Source of the DNA: Mycolicibacillus parakoreensis
GTDB taxonomy: Bacteria; Actinomycetota; Actinomycetes; Mycobacteriales; Mycobacteriaceae
Assembly: GCF_022370835.2 (NCBI RefSeq)
Contig: NZ_CP092365.1
Coordinates: forward strand, 1,612,001-1,676,000
Reading direction: 5' to 3'
Length of the DNA stretch: 64,000 bases
Under the pieces are notes generated by a model. That model was given only the letters and a program-made list of their open reading frames with translations, did not search any database and had not been told where the DNA came from. The translations under genes were made by a program, and so were the position numbers. Of the stretch, positions 10,242 through 19,744 are shown piece by piece. Position 1 is the first letter of the stretch. The number at the start of each line of letters is the position of its first letter.

Positions 10242-10801
10242 CCGGTCAGGTCGTCGGCGTCGGGGTCGACCAGCAGCGCGTCGCGGGCCCGGGCGACCCG
10301 CGAGCGGATGGTGCCCACCGGGCAGTCGCAGACCGCAGCGGCGTCGGCGTAGGACAGGCCGAGCACCTGGGTGAGCAGCAGCGCCTCGCGCTGCTCGGCG
10401 GTGAGATCGGCGATCATCGTGGTCACCTCGACCACGTCCTCGAATCCCCGGCTGGGTCGCTGGCGCTCGGCGAGCAACTCCGGGTCGGCGCCGCCGGCGG
10501 CGCGCGGTCGGGACCGGGCGTGGCGGATGTGGTCGGCGACCACGCGGCGGGCGATCGCCAACAACCAGGTGCGCGCACTGGAGCGCCCGGAGAACCGCTC
10601 GATCGCGCCGATCGCCCGCAGAAACGTCTCCTGGGTCAGGTCGTCGGCGCTGCCGACGTCGGCGAGGTAGGCGACGAAGCGCCACACGTCCTGCTGGGTG
10701 GCCCGGATGAACGCCTCCAGCGCCCGGGCGTTGCGACCGGCGGCCGCCAGCGCCAGCGCGGTCACCGCCTCGTCGTCGCTGCGCGCGGTCATGGGGTCCA
10801 C
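10238..10801 (-). CDS. sigC: ECF RNA polymerase sigma factor SigC
   Basis: A 187-residue ECF sigma factor. Region 2 is seen as [25 protein letters not shown] and region 4 as [41 protein letters not shown] (described here by its ends: [13 protein letters not shown] to RSRVARAR). The ATG at 10801 is preceded by AAAGGTGG at good spacing. Position next to cobK matches Rv2069. In M. tuberculosis SigC affects virulence genes and has no adjacent anti-sigma gene. Here a zf-HC2 membrane protein gene lies directly upstream on the same strand. Confidence 0.93.
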   Translation of the reverse strand: MDPMTARSDDEAVTALALAAAGRNARALEAFIRATQQDVWRFVAYLADVGSADDLTQETFLRAIGAIERFSGRSSARTWLLAIARRVVADHIRHARSRPRAAGGADPELLAERQRPSRGFEDVVEVTTMIADLTAEQREALLLTQVLGLSYADAAAVCDCPVGTIRSRVARARDALLVDPDADDLTG

Positions 10802-10873
10802 CTTTGCGGATCGAACGGGTCGACCGAAGTCTACGACTTGCGGTCGTAGCGGCGGTAGGCGCCACTCAGGAAT

Positions 10874-11587
10874 TCACGCCGCCGACCGGTTCACCGGACG
10901 CAGGTGGTCGCGGCGGCGCACCTCCGCCAGCGGGGCGCCCAGCAGGGGGTCGGCGGCCTCCCGGTCGCGGCCGCGCCGCCGCGGCGGCCCGAACCGATCC
11001 CGCACCACCAGCAGCACGAACACCAACCCCACCAGGATCGGGATGTGGCTGAGGGCGCGCGCCGCGGTGACCTGGCCGCTGGCCGCGTCGACGGCGACGT
11101 AGCCGATCAACGCCACCGCGTAGGCGCCGGTCACCGCCGCCACCCCGACCGCGGCGACCGTCCAGATCCCGGCCGCGATCATCGCCACCCCCAGCCCCAC
11201 CAGCCAGGCGGTGGACTCGTGCAGCAGATGCGCGCCGGTCGCCGCGCCGTGGCCCTCGGTGTGCACCATCCCGAAATCCAGGCCCCCGATCTGCGCGGCC
11301 GCCACCACGATCTGGCCGACCCCGACCGCGATCAGGGCCCCGCGCCACCACAGTGAGGCGGTGCTGGCGGCGCGGGTGCGCACCGTCGCCAGAATCTGGT
11401 CGGTCAGGTCCGGGGCGCGACGGGCGCTGGCGGTGGCCAGCTGGGTGGTCTGGGCGGCCGCGCCGACCAACCAGCCGCGACATTGCGAACAGGACTGCAG
11501 GTGGGCGTCGATCCCGGGCGGCAGCAGCGGCTGTTGCTCCCCGTCGAGCCGGGCTGAGAGCGCCTCACGGACCACCGCACATTTCAC
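10874..11587 (-). CDS. zf-HC2 domain membrane protein, putative anti-sigma factor
   Basis: A 237-residue protein. The N-terminal zinc-binding anti-sigma-like domain shows the pattern HLQSCSQCRGWL (HxxxCxxC) near residues 30-45. About four to five hydrophobic segments follow between residues 75 and 205, and the tail is Arg-rich. The layout resembles Rv0093c-like proteins. It is encoded 72 bases upstream of sigC on the same strand, so co-transcription is likely. I chose GTG 11587 because GGAGAC precedes it; an upstream in-frame ATG (11629) adds 14 residues unlike the family. Regulation of SigC by this protein is inference only. Confidence 0.78.
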   Translation of the reverse strand: MKCAVVREALSARLDGEQQPLLPPGIDAHLQSCSQCRGWLVGAAAQTTQLATASARRAPDLTDQILATVRTRAASTASLWWRGALIAVGVGQIVVAAAQIGGLDFGMVHTEGHGAATGAHLLHESTAWLVGLGVAMIAAGIWTVAAVGVAAVTGAYAVALIGYVAVDAASGQVTAARALSHIPILVGLVFVLLVVRDRFGPPRRRGRDREAADPLLGAPLAEVRRRDHLRPVNRSAA

Positions 11588-11781
11588 GTCTCCATGGTGG
11601 CGTATCGGCACCAGTGAGCCAAACCACACGACACCGGCAGATCGGCGGGGAACTAATCCGGTCCGGCGACCGACCAGTGTAGGACCGCTGGGAAACCGCT
11701 GGAGCGCCGCTGGGCCGCGCCAGCGGACCGGAGGTCGCGATAGTCGGTGTCAGCGCGCAAGCGAAGGGGGTGACGGCGGGG

Positions 11782-13431
11782 ATGACCGCACCGGTCTGGC
11801 TGGCCTCGCCCCCGGAGGTGCACTCGGCGCTGTTGAGCAGTGGGCCGGGTGGCGGACCGATGCTGGCCGCCGCCGCCGAGTGGTCGGGGCTGGGGGCGCA
11901 CTACACCACCGCCGCCGAGGAACTCACGACGGTGCTGGCAGCGGTGCAGACCGGGGCCTGGCAGGGGCCCACCGCGGAACGCTACGTCGCCGCGCACGCC
12001 CCCTACCTGGCGTGGCTGAGCGAGAGCGCAGTCAAAAGCACGATCGCCGCCGCCGCGCACCAGACCGCCGCCGGGGCGCACACCGCGGCGTTGGCCGCCA
12101 TGCCGACCCTGGGCGAACTGGCCGCCAACCACGCCACCCACGCGGTGCTGATGGCCACCAACTTCTTCGGGATCAACACCATCCCGATCGCGGTGAACGA
12201 GGCCGACTACGTGCGGATGTGGATCCAGGCCGCCACCACCATGGCCGGCTACCAGGGGGTCGCCGAGCCGGCGTTGGCCTCGGTGCCGGCCCTGGCCCCG
12301 GCGCCGCCGATCGTGCTGCCCGGCGGGGAGGCCGCGGCGTTCGCGGCGGCGTCCGACGGCGCAGCCGCACAGCAGGGTGGTGAGTCCGGAGGACATCTGG
12401 CGGCCGCCGACACCACCGCCGACAAGCAGGCCGCCAGCAGCGGCGCCAGCTGGGACGAGCAGCTCGCCGACTGGCTCGGCGAGTACAACATGGGCTTCGC
12501 CGACCCGATCGCCAAAGAGCTGTGGAAACTGCTCGGTGTGGACGGCTACCCGCTGCCCCCGGTGGAGACCGCCACGCAGTTCGGTCAGCTGATCGGCCAG
12601 ATCCCGGGCATATCGCCGGTGCTCGCCTCCGCGCTGGGCTGGAGCGTGTATCACACCCTGATGCTGATCTGGCCGATGGGCCAGATCGCGGTGCAGATGG
12701 CCATCCCGGTGCTCGCCGGGGCGGTCCCGGTGATGGCGGCCTCCGCGGCCGGCGGCGCGGCCGGGCTGTCGGGGCTGGCCGGTTTGGCCGGCCTGGAGGC
12801 TCAGCCGGTGGACGCGCCGACGGGAGTGAGTGCACCGGCGCCCTCGGGCGCGCCCGCCGGGGTCGGTGCGGCGGCCGGCGCGGCCGGCGGGGGAGCCGGC
12901 AGCACCGCCGCGGCACCGTCGGGCTCGGCGGTGTCGGCACCGGGCGGCCCCCCGGCGGGCGGGCCGCCCGCCGGGGGGCCGGGCACCGGGTTCGGGCCCA
13001 CCCAGACAACCGGTGCGGGTCTCACCGACACGGTGTATGTGGCCACCGCGGTCGGCGCCTCGGCACGCGGCTCGGCGAGCAGCCGGCGGGGTGCGCGCCG
13101 CCCCGATCCGGCCGGCGTCGGCGACGACGCCGCCGAGCCGACCCGGGATTCGGCCGCGTTCGCCGCGCGGATGAAACACCGCCGGCGGCGCCGGGGAACG
13201 GCGACCGAGCGCGGCTACCGGTACGAATTCCTCGACGACGACCCGGTTTCGGACACCGACGGCCAGCCCGATCCCGCCGAGACCGACGCCTCGGAGGCCG
13301 GCGCGGGCACCCTGGGTTTTGCCGGGGCGGCCGACACTCGCGGTGTGCGCGCCTCCGGGCTGGCCAGCGTGGGTGCCGACACCGGCGGTGAGGTCACCAC
13401 TCCGATGATGCCGGCCAGCTGGGGCCGCTGA
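11782..13431 (+). CDS. PPE family protein, PPW subfamily
   Basis: A 549-residue PPE protein. The N-terminal domain (about 180 residues) has the [10 protein letters not shown] signature, the WxG-like turn [10 protein letters not shown] and the conserved [10 protein letters not shown]. The middle is Ala/Gly-rich with PAGGPPAGG repeats and the tail carries GFAGAAD and PxxPxxW (PMMPASW), which define the PPW subgroup. Such proteins are exported by ESX systems to the cell envelope, usually with a PE partner, but no PE gene is adjacent. Start ATG 11782 gives the family-typical [16 protein letters not shown] 11770 is possible. Confidence 0.92.
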   Translation: MTAPVWLASPPEVHSALLSSGPGGGPMLAAAAEWSGLGAHYTTAAEELTTVLAAVQTGAWQGPTAERYVAAHAPYLAWLSESAVKSTIAAAAHQTAAGAHTAALAAMPTLGELAANHATHAVLMATNFFGINTIPIAVNEADYVRMWIQAATTMAGYQGVAEPALASVPALAPAPPIVLPGGEAAAFAAASDGAAAQQGGESGGHLAAADTTADKQAASSGASWDEQLADWLGEYNMGFADPIAKELWKLLGVDGYPLPPVETATQFGQLIGQIPGISPVLASALGWSVYHTLMLIWPMGQIAVQMAIPVLAGAVPVMAASAAGGAAGLSGLAGLAGLEAQPVDAPTGVSAPAPSGAPAGVGAAAGAAGGGAGSTAAAPSGSAVSAPGGPPAGGPPAGGPGTGFGPTQTTGAGLTDTVYVATAVGASARGSASSRRGARRPDPAGVGDDAAEPTRDSAAFAARMKHRRRRRGTATERGYRYEFLDDDPVSDTDGQPDPAETDASEAGAGTLGFAGAADTRGVRASGLASVGADTGGEVTTPMMPASWGR

Positions 13432-13449
13432 CGCCGATGGCGACCGCGG

Positions 13450-14943
13450 TCAACCCGGGTACCGCCGCGGCGTGAACACGCGGTCGCCGTCGGCGCCGCG
13501 ATAGCGGCGGGTCTGCGACGATCCGATGATCATCAGGCAGCGCATGTCGATGCGTGCCGCGTCCAGTTCGCCCAGGGTGGTCACGGCGAGGTCCTCGCCG
13601 TCTCCCGGTTCGGCCCCCGAGACGTTGCGCCCCACCACCACCGGAGTGGTCGGGGCGCGATACTCCAGCAACACCTCACGCATCGCCTCGACCTGCCAGG
13701 TCCGGGTGCGCGACGCCGGGTTGTAGACCGCCAGCACCAGATCCGCCGCGGCCGCCGCCCGCACCCGCTCGGCGATCACCGACCACGGTTTGAGCCGGTC
13801 GGACAAGGAGAGCACCGCGTAGTCGTGTCCCAGGGGAGCGCCCACCCGACTGGCCACCGCGTGGGCGGCGGTCATCGCCGGGGTCACCCGCACCGGCACC
13901 GTCGGCCAGTTGCGGGCCTCCTCGATCACGGCGGCGGCCATCGCGAACACCCCCGGATCCCCCGACGACACCACCGCGACCGCCCGCCCCTGGTCGGCGA
14001 GGGTGCAGGCCAGCCGGGCCCGGTCGGCCTCCTCGGTGTTGTCGCTGGGGTGCCGGCGCTGGCCGTCGCTCGTCGGCACCCGGTCCAGGTACGGTCCGTA
14101 GCCGATCAGATCGGTCGCCGCGGCCAACTCGGCGCGACTCTGCGCGGTCATCCACGCCCCGTCGCCGGGGCCCAGGCCGACCACGGTGACCGTCCCGCGC
14201 GGTGCCGCGGCACGTCGACCGCCCGGCAGCAGGGCCAGCGAGAAATACGGCACGTCGGTGTCGTCGACGTCGGCGGCGGGCAGCACCCGTTGACCCGCGG
14301 TGCTCGCCCGCTCCACGTAGAACGTCTCGTCGAGTCGGCCCGACTCCGAGAGTGCTTGACGCACAGCAGGATAGGACCTTCCCAGTTTCATGATGACCGC
14401 GGCGTCGGTGTCGGTGAGCCGGCGGCCGAGCTCGGCGGCACCCAGGGTTCCGGGCAGTACCGAGAGCACCTCGGTGCCGGTCACCAGCGGGGTGGCGGTG
14501 GCCGCCGAGGCGGCGCTGATCGAGGTCACCCCGGGGATGATCACCGCGTTGAAGCGGGCGGTCAGCCGGGTGTGCAGATGCATGTAGGAGCTGTAGAACA
14601 GCGGGTCGCCCTCGGCCAGCAGGGCCACGTCGCGTCCGGCGCTCAGGTGCGCGGCGATCCGCTCGGCGGCGGCGGTGTAGAACTCCTGCATCGCCCCCGC
14701 GTACCCGCCGGGGTGGTCGACGGTCTCGGTGGTCACCGGATAGACCAGGTGTTCCTCGATCTGGCCGGGTCGCAGATACGGTGCGGCGATCCCGCGGGCG
14801 ATGCTGCGGCCGTGCCGGGCGCTGTGGTAGGCCACGACGTCGGCCTCGGCGATCACCCGGGCGGCTTTGAGGGTGACCAGCTCCGGGTCGCCGGGGCCCA
14901 GACCAACCCCGAACAGCGTTCCGTGCCTGACGTTCTCGCTCAT
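13450..14943 (-). CDS. cobIJ: Fused precorrin-2 C20-methyltransferase / precorrin-3B C17-methyltransferase CobIJ
   Basis: A 497-residue fusion of two tetrapyrrole methylases. The CobI half (residues 1 to about 240) begins [20 protein letters not shown] and makes precorrin-3A. The CobJ half begins [19 protein letters not shown] and catalyses C17 methylation with ring contraction of precorrin-3B to precorrin-4. The same fusion exists in M. tuberculosis (Rv2066, often labelled cobI). The ATG at 14943 overlaps the cobH stop by 4 bases, so the two are coupled. Confidence 0.95.
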   Translation of the reverse strand: MSENVRHGTLFGVGLGPGDPELVTLKAARVIAEADVVAYHSARHGRSIARGIAAPYLRPGQIEEHLVYPVTTETVDHPGGYAGAMQEFYTAAAERIAAHLSAGRDVALLAEGDPLFYSSYMHLHTRLTARFNAVIIPGVTSISAASAATATPLVTGTEVLSVLPGTLGAAELGRRLTDTDAAVIMKLGRSYPAVRQALSESGRLDETFYVERASTAGQRVLPAADVDDTDVPYFSLALLPGGRRAAAPRGTVTVVGLGPGDGAWMTAQSRAELAAATDLIGYGPYLDRVPTSDGQRRHPSDNTEEADRARLACTLADQGRAVAVVSSGDPGVFAMAAAVIEEARNWPTVPVRVTPAMTAAHAVASRVGAPLGHDYAVLSLSDRLKPWSVIAERVRAAAAADLVLAVYNPASRTRTWQVEAMREVLLEYRAPTTPVVVGRNVSGAEPGDGEDLAVTTLGELDAARIDMRCLMIIGSSQTRRYRGADGDRVFTPRRYPG

Positions 14944-15566
14944 TCTCTGCTGCTCGCGATCGCGTTGACAGCGGCGGCGGCCATTGCGCTGCCGCCGCGG
15001 CGCCCGGTCACCACCAGATAGGTCATCCCGCGGGGACGGTCGATCAGTTCCCGTTTGGACTGGGCGGACCCGACGAACCCGACCGGCCCGCCCAGCACCG
15101 CCACCGGCGGTGCGGCCCCCTCATCGATCAGCTCCAGCAGCCGAAACAGTGCGGTGGGGGCGTTGCCGATCGCCATCACGGTCCCGGCGAGGCGCTCGGC
15201 CCACAGTTGCACGCCCGCCGCCGAGCGGGTGGTGGACAGGCGTTCGGCCAAAGCGGCGGTGCGCGGGTCGGCGACCAGCGACACCACCTCGTTGTCGGCG
15301 GGCAGCCGTGAGCGGGTGATCCCGGCGGCCACCATCGACGAGTCGCAGAGCACCGGAGCGCCGGCGGCCAGGGCCGCGTGGGTGCGGGTGACGACGTCGT
15401 CGCGGTAGGCGATGTGATCGACCAGATCGACTTGCCCACAGGTGTGGATCAGGCGAACCACCACCCGGGCCACGTCGGCGGGAAACCGGGTCAGGTCGGC
15501 CTCGGCGCGGATCGTCGCGAACGACTGCCGGTAGATCTCGGCACCGTCGCGCAGATAATCGAGCAC
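14940..15566 (-). CDS. cobH: Precorrin-8X methylmutase CobH
   Basis: A 208-residue enzyme that moves the C11 methyl group to C12 of precorrin-8X, giving hydrogenobyrinate. Typical segments are the N-terminal [14 protein letters not shown], the IHTCGQVDL motif with its catalytic-region His, [13 protein letters not shown] and [13 protein letters not shown]. The GTG start at 15566 lies 9 bases after the cobG stop. cobG-cobH-cobIJ form one minus-strand operon. Confidence 0.95.
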   Translation of the reverse strand: MLDYLRDGAEIYRQSFATIRAEADLTRFPADVARVVVRLIHTCGQVDLVDHIAYRDDVVTRTHAALAAGAPVLCDSSMVAAGITRSRLPADNEVVSLVADPRTAALAERLSTTRSAAGVQLWAERLAGTVMAIGNAPTALFRLLELIDEGAAPPVAVLGGPVGFVGSAQSKRELIDRPRGMTYLVVTGRRGGSAMAAAAVNAIASSRE

Positions 15567-15575
15567 CCGCTTACC

Positions 15576-16688
15576 CTACGGTCTGAGCGGGCGGTAGCCG
15601 TCCCCGGTAGCGACCAGCACCTGCCCGGCGGCGGGACTGCCGCAGGCTCGTTCGCAGCCGACGAAGTGGCGGTGGCCCGTCGCGGGGGCGGCGAGCGCGG
15701 CCGCCGCGTCGGCGCGCACATCGGCGCGGGCGTGGGCACAGCCGGGACTGCCGACGCAGGAGCTCACCGCCAACCAGCGCGACTGCGCGTCGAACACCAG
15801 CCCCAGCGGAGCCAGGACCCGCACCGCCGCATCGGCGGCCGCCTCGGAGAGGTCACCGAGGAGCAGCGAACGCCACGGGGTGACCACCACCGGCGTCTCG
15901 AGAGCCACCAGACACTGCGCGACCCGGGCCGTCAGCACCCCCAACGGCACCGCGGCGCCCAGCGTCACCCGGCCGTCGTCCTGCGGGATCCAGCCCACCG
16001 GCGGTCGTGTCGACGCCGGCCAGGTGCGCCCCGCCGCCTCGGTGGCCACGATGTCGCCGACCAGCACCGCGGGCCGGTCCAGCTCGGCGACCCGCCAGGC
16101 CGAGCCGCGCACGGTGAGGAACCGGGCGGCCACGTCGAGCAGGGTCGCCACCACCGCGCCGACCTCGATGCGCACCCCGGTGTCGCGTCCGGCCAGCAGC
16201 AGTGCGGCGCGATCGGGTGTCAGCAGATGCGCGGCGACGTCGGGGGCCAGCCCGCAGACGTCCCCGCGACCGTCGTCGAGCCCGAACCAGAACCGGCCCG
16301 GCAGGGCGACCAGCCCCGGGTCGGCGCGCAGCGCGCGGTCCAGATCGTCGAGGAGGGGGCGCACGTCGGCGTGACCGCCGGACCGCCCGGAGAGCGGGGA
16401 GGCGACGATGTTGCGGACCCGCTCGTGGCTGGCCGACGGCAACAGGCCCGCGGCGGCCACCGCCTCGGCGACCGCGGCGGTGTCGGTGAGCCCGCGCAGC
16501 TGGATGTTGCCCCGCGCGGTCAGCTCCAACGTCGCGGAGCCGAACTCGGCCGCCGCCGCGGCCAACGCCGCCAGCTGGGCGGAGCTCAGCGCCCCGCCGG
16601 GCAGCCGGATGCGCGCCAGCGCCCCGTCGGCGGCCTGATGGGTCTGCAGCGCGCCGGGGCAGGCGTCGACAGCACGGGTTCGGGCCAC
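15576..16688 (-). CDS. cobG: Precorrin-3B synthase CobG
   Basis: A 370-residue sulfite/nitrite-reductase-like enzyme that uses dioxygen to hydroxylate precorrin-3A, the step marking the aerobic B12 route. Cys ligands for a [4Fe-4S] cluster are visible near the C-terminus: SSCVGSPGCAHAR followed by GCERACGSP. The middle carries the ferredoxin-like repeat (LELTARGNIQLRG). Start GTG 16688 (VARTRAVDACPGAL) gives a length close to Rv2064. The frame stays open further upstream but that stretch is antisense to the next gene and not family-like. Confidence 0.92.
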   Translation of the reverse strand: MARTRAVDACPGALQTHQAADGALARIRLPGGALSSAQLAALAAAAAEFGSATLELTARGNIQLRGLTDTAAVAEAVAAAGLLPSASHERVRNIVASPLSGRSGGHADVRPLLDDLDRALRADPGLVALPGRFWFGLDDGRGDVCGLAPDVAAHLLTPDRAALLLAGRDTGVRIEVGAVVATLLDVAARFLTVRGSAWRVAELDRPAVLVGDIVATEAAGRTWPASTRPPVGWIPQDDGRVTLGAAVPLGVLTARVAQCLVALETPVVVTPWRSLLLGDLSEAAADAAVRVLAPLGLVFDAQSRWLAVSSCVGSPGCAHARADVRADAAAALAAPATGHRHFVGCERACGSPAAGQVLVATGDGYRPLRP

Positions 16689-16769
16689 ACGTTCACCGTA
16701 CGACGTGCCAGGTCGCAGGCGTAATATCGCTGCACACGCGCCATCCATCCGGGGAGGTGGTGGATTCCG

Positions 16770-19439
16770 GTGTCCGGGGATGCCGGCCCGCGGCCGGGCT
16801 GGCCGGTGGTGGGCCGCGAGGACGAGTTTCGTCAGGCGATGGCGATGCTCGGTGGCGGCGCGGACGGTCGCGGCGTCGCCCTGACCGGCGCCAGTGGGGT
16901 CGGCAAGTCGACGTTGGCGCGGGTGTTGGCCGCCGCGCTCGCCGCAGGCGGCAGGCAGGTGCGGTTCGTGTTGGGAACCGAGACCGGCCGCGCGGTCCCG
17001 TTGGGCGCGTTCTCCCGTGCGGTGCGGGTGGCGGGGGCTGAAGAGCCCGCCGTGATCTTGGCCGAGGCCTATGCCGAGCTGGCGCAGGACGACGACCTGG
17101 TGCTGGTCGTCGACGATGCGCACCTGCTCGATCCGCTGTCGGCGATGCTGGTGCACCAGGTGACAACCGGCGGCGTGGCGCACCTGATCGTGACGATCGG
17201 GCCCGGCGAACCGGCTCCTGAGGCGGTGACCGCGCTGTTGAGCGATCGCCGACTGCGATGCCTGCATTTGGAGCCGTTCGACCGGGAGCAGACCGCGCTG
17301 CTCGCCGGCGCCGTGCTCGGCGACGTGGTCGACGATCGGCTCATCGACGAACTGTTCCGGTGTAGCGGCGGCAACGCGTTGTTTCTGCGTGGTTTGTTGA
17401 GCGCTGGACCCGGCGACGGTGCCCTGGTTCACGCCCCCGACGGGTGGCATCTGGGCGGTCAGCTGCGCCCCGACAGGGAATTGGAGGATCTGCTGGAGTT
17501 GCGGTTGCGGGCGTTGGCGCCGGATGAACTGGACACCGTGGAAACCTTGGCGGTGGCCGAATTGTTGGATTGGCGGATTCTGCGCACCCTGTGTCGGGCC
17601 GAAGCCGTGGCGCGACTGGAGCGCCGTGGGGTGATCCAGATCGTCGCCGACGGTTCGGACCTGCTGGCGCGGCTGATCCACCCTGTCGTCGGTGAGGCGG
17701 CGTTGCGCCGCGCCGGTCGGGTGCGGGTGCGCGAGCTCAACGGGGCGCTGGCGGTGGCGTTGCGCGAACACCTGGGGTACCGCGCCGGGAAATCACGGCT
17801 TCCCGACGTCCGGGGCCGGATCCGGCTGGCGCAGTACATGATGCACAGCGATCTCGACCCCGACGTCGACGTGCTCGTCGCGGCGGCCGCGAGCGCGTTG
17901 ACGATGGCCATGCTCGAGTATGCCGAAGAGTTCGCCCGGTTCGCGTGGGATCACGACGGCGGGCTGCGTGCCGCGCTTGTTCTCGCGGAGACGCTGAGTT
18001 GGCAGGGTCGCGGCGCGGAGGCCGAGGCGCTGCTCGCCGAGGCGCAACCCGACGAGCAGGGCCAGTGGCAGCGATGGGCGCGCGCCCGGGTGAGCCACTT
18101 GTACTGGGGTTGTGGCCGCCTCGACGCCGCACGCGAGGCCCTCGTCGAGGCGACAGCCCGCGCGACCGGCGACCAGGATCGCGAGGCGCTGGCAGACCTG
18201 CGGGTCTCGCTCGCCTTCTTCTCGGGTGACCTGGGTACCGCCATCGACGCCGGTCTGGCGCTGCGATCGGACGTTCGCCACCGTCGCACACGGGCGTGGC
18301 AGACGATGACGACTTCGACTGCCTGGGCGCTGGGGCTGGCCGGCCGCTTCGACGAGGCGAGACGGGTGATCGATACCGAGCTGCGGCGTGCGGGAGTCGC
18401 CGCCGTGGGAATGCAACGTCTGGCCACCGGGCTTGCCGAGTTGACCACCTACCTCGAGGCCGGTGATCTGATCGCCGCCGATCGGGTATCCGCCGCGTAT
18501 GGCTCCGGGGGTGCCGGCTCCTCCGGGGGTGATGTCGTACAGGACGCCATCCGCGGTCTGGTGGATCTGGCTCGCGGGGCGGTAAGGGATTCGTGCGCCG
18601 CGCTGGCCGGTGCGGTGTCGGTCCTCAAGCAGGGCTTTCCCGACGGATGGGTGATGTTGGTCGCCGCCTGGTGTGCACAGGCGCAGGGAGCGTCCGGTGA
18701 TTCGGCTGCGGCCGCCGCCGCGCTGTACAACGCCGAGCAGGACGCCGGGCCCCAGGTGGCGGTCTTCGCCCCGGAACTGGAGTTGGCGCGCGCGTGGAGG
18801 CGAGCCGGTGTGGGCGAGACCACCGCCGCACGTTCTCACGCCGTGCGTGGCGCGCAGATGGCACACAGGGCCGGGATGATCGCGGTGGAGGCGCGTGCCC
18901 TGCACACGGCGGTCCGGTTCGGTGATCGGTCACTGTCGGGACGGCTCACCGAGTTGGCCGACAGGCTCGGCACGGAGATGGCGGCTGTCTGCGCGCTTCA
19001 GGCGCGGGGTTTGGCCGACCACCGCGGTGATCTGCTCGATGCGGCGTCCGCTCGGTTCCAGGCATTGGGGGCCATGGCGTTGGCCGCCGACGCGGCTGCG
19101 CAGGCGGCCGGTGAACACGCCCGCTGTGGCCGTCGGAGTGGCGCGTTGGCGGCAGCGCATCGGGCACATGTGCTCGCTGAAGCCGGCGGACTTGACTCAC
19201 CAGCGGTGCGTGCCGCGGCACGGCCACTTCCGATCAGTGCGCGGGAACGTGAGATCGCCGAGCTGGCGATGACCGGGTTATCGAATCGTCTTATCGCCGA
19301 ACGCCTATCGGTCTCGGTCAGGACGGTCGACGGTCACCTCTACCGAATCTTCGCAAAATTGGGTATAGCGCATCGCGACGAGCTCACGAGGCTGCTCGGA
19401 GGCCGGAATCATGGTGACGAAAACGTCGCATTGAGCTAG
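16770..19439 (+). CDS. Large AAA-ATPase LuxR-family (LAL) transcriptional regulator
   Basis: An 889-residue regulator. Walker A (GASGVGKST) is near residue 41 and Walker B (LVVDDAHLLD) near 112. A long helical TPR/MalT-like middle follows, then a C-terminal LuxR helix-turn-helix from about residue 818 (ISAREREIAELAMTGLSNR, then SVRTVDGHLYRIFAKLGI). GTG 16770 has GGGGAGG 12-19 bases upstream. It lies between cobG and cobN, where H37Rv has mazE7, so it is an insertion in the cobalamin cluster. Its ligand and targets are unknown. Codon use is slightly less GC-biased than the cob genes. Confidence 0.88.
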   Translation: MSGDAGPRPGWPVVGREDEFRQAMAMLGGGADGRGVALTGASGVGKSTLARVLAAALAAGGRQVRFVLGTETGRAVPLGAFSRAVRVAGAEEPAVILAEAYAELAQDDDLVLVVDDAHLLDPLSAMLVHQVTTGGVAHLIVTIGPGEPAPEAVTALLSDRRLRCLHLEPFDREQTALLAGAVLGDVVDDRLIDELFRCSGGNALFLRGLLSAGPGDGALVHAPDGWHLGGQLRPDRELEDLLELRLRALAPDELDTVETLAVAELLDWRILRTLCRAEAVARLERRGVIQIVADGSDLLARLIHPVVGEAALRRAGRVRVRELNGALAVALREHLGYRAGKSRLPDVRGRIRLAQYMMHSDLDPDVDVLVAAAASALTMAMLEYAEEFARFAWDHDGGLRAALVLAETLSWQGRGAEAEALLAEAQPDEQGQWQRWARARVSHLYWGCGRLDAAREALVEATARATGDQDREALADLRVSLAFFSGDLGTAIDAGLALRSDVRHRRTRAWQTMTTSTAWALGLAGRFDEARRVIDTELRRAGVAAVGMQRLATGLAELTTYLEAGDLIAADRVSAAYGSGGAGSSGGDVVQDAIRGLVDLARGAVRDSCAALAGAVSVLKQGFPDGWVMLVAAWCAQAQGASGDSAAAAAALYNAEQDAGPQVAVFAPELELARAWRRAGVGETTAARSHAVRGAQMAHRAGMIAVEARALHTAVRFGDRSLSGRLTELADRLGTEMAAVCALQARGLADHRGDLLDAASARFQALGAMALAADAAAQAAGEHARCGRRSGALAAAHRAHVLAEAGGLDSPAVRAAARPLPISAREREIAELAMTGLSNRLIAERLSVSVRTVDGHLYRIFAKLGIAHRDELTRLLGGRNHGDENVALS

Positions 19440-19573
19440 TTCGGTCAGTCTTCCGAAGGTCATACGAACGGTTGAATTTCTTGTATCACAATCTAATTCA
19501 TCCGTTTGGTTGAGGACATACGGACCGGGGCGTGGTGTTCTTTCTGAATCCACGCAACGGACGGAGATCAGAG

Positions 19574-19744
19574 ATGTTACACGTATTGCCCAGAGCCTCA
19601 TGGTGGCGTGTTGTTCGGGTCGTCGGCCGCGAACGCGTTCTCGTCGGACCGCATCACCGGTCGGCGCGGCGTGCGGACACCCCGCACGCAGAACCGCTCT
19701 TCATGCAGACGGCACGGATGGCTCGTGAGATGGATCACCTGTGA
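19574..19744 (+). CDS. Possible small Arg-rich protein, 56 residues
   Basis: A short open frame starting MLHVLPRASWWRVVRVVG and ending ARMAREMDHL. The ATG has a well-placed GGAG seven bases upstream (19563-19566). It sits in the gap after the LAL regulator, and about 120 bases upstream (19440-19560) are distinctly AT-richer than the surroundings, consistent with a promoter. It overlaps the convergent LuxR gene by 44 bases. It is strongly basic with a Trp pair and resembles no family I recognise. An open frame this short could arise by chance in high-GC DNA. Confidence 0.35.
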   Translation: MLHVLPRASWWRVVRVVGRERVLVGPHHRSARRADTPHAEPLFMQTARMAREMDHL

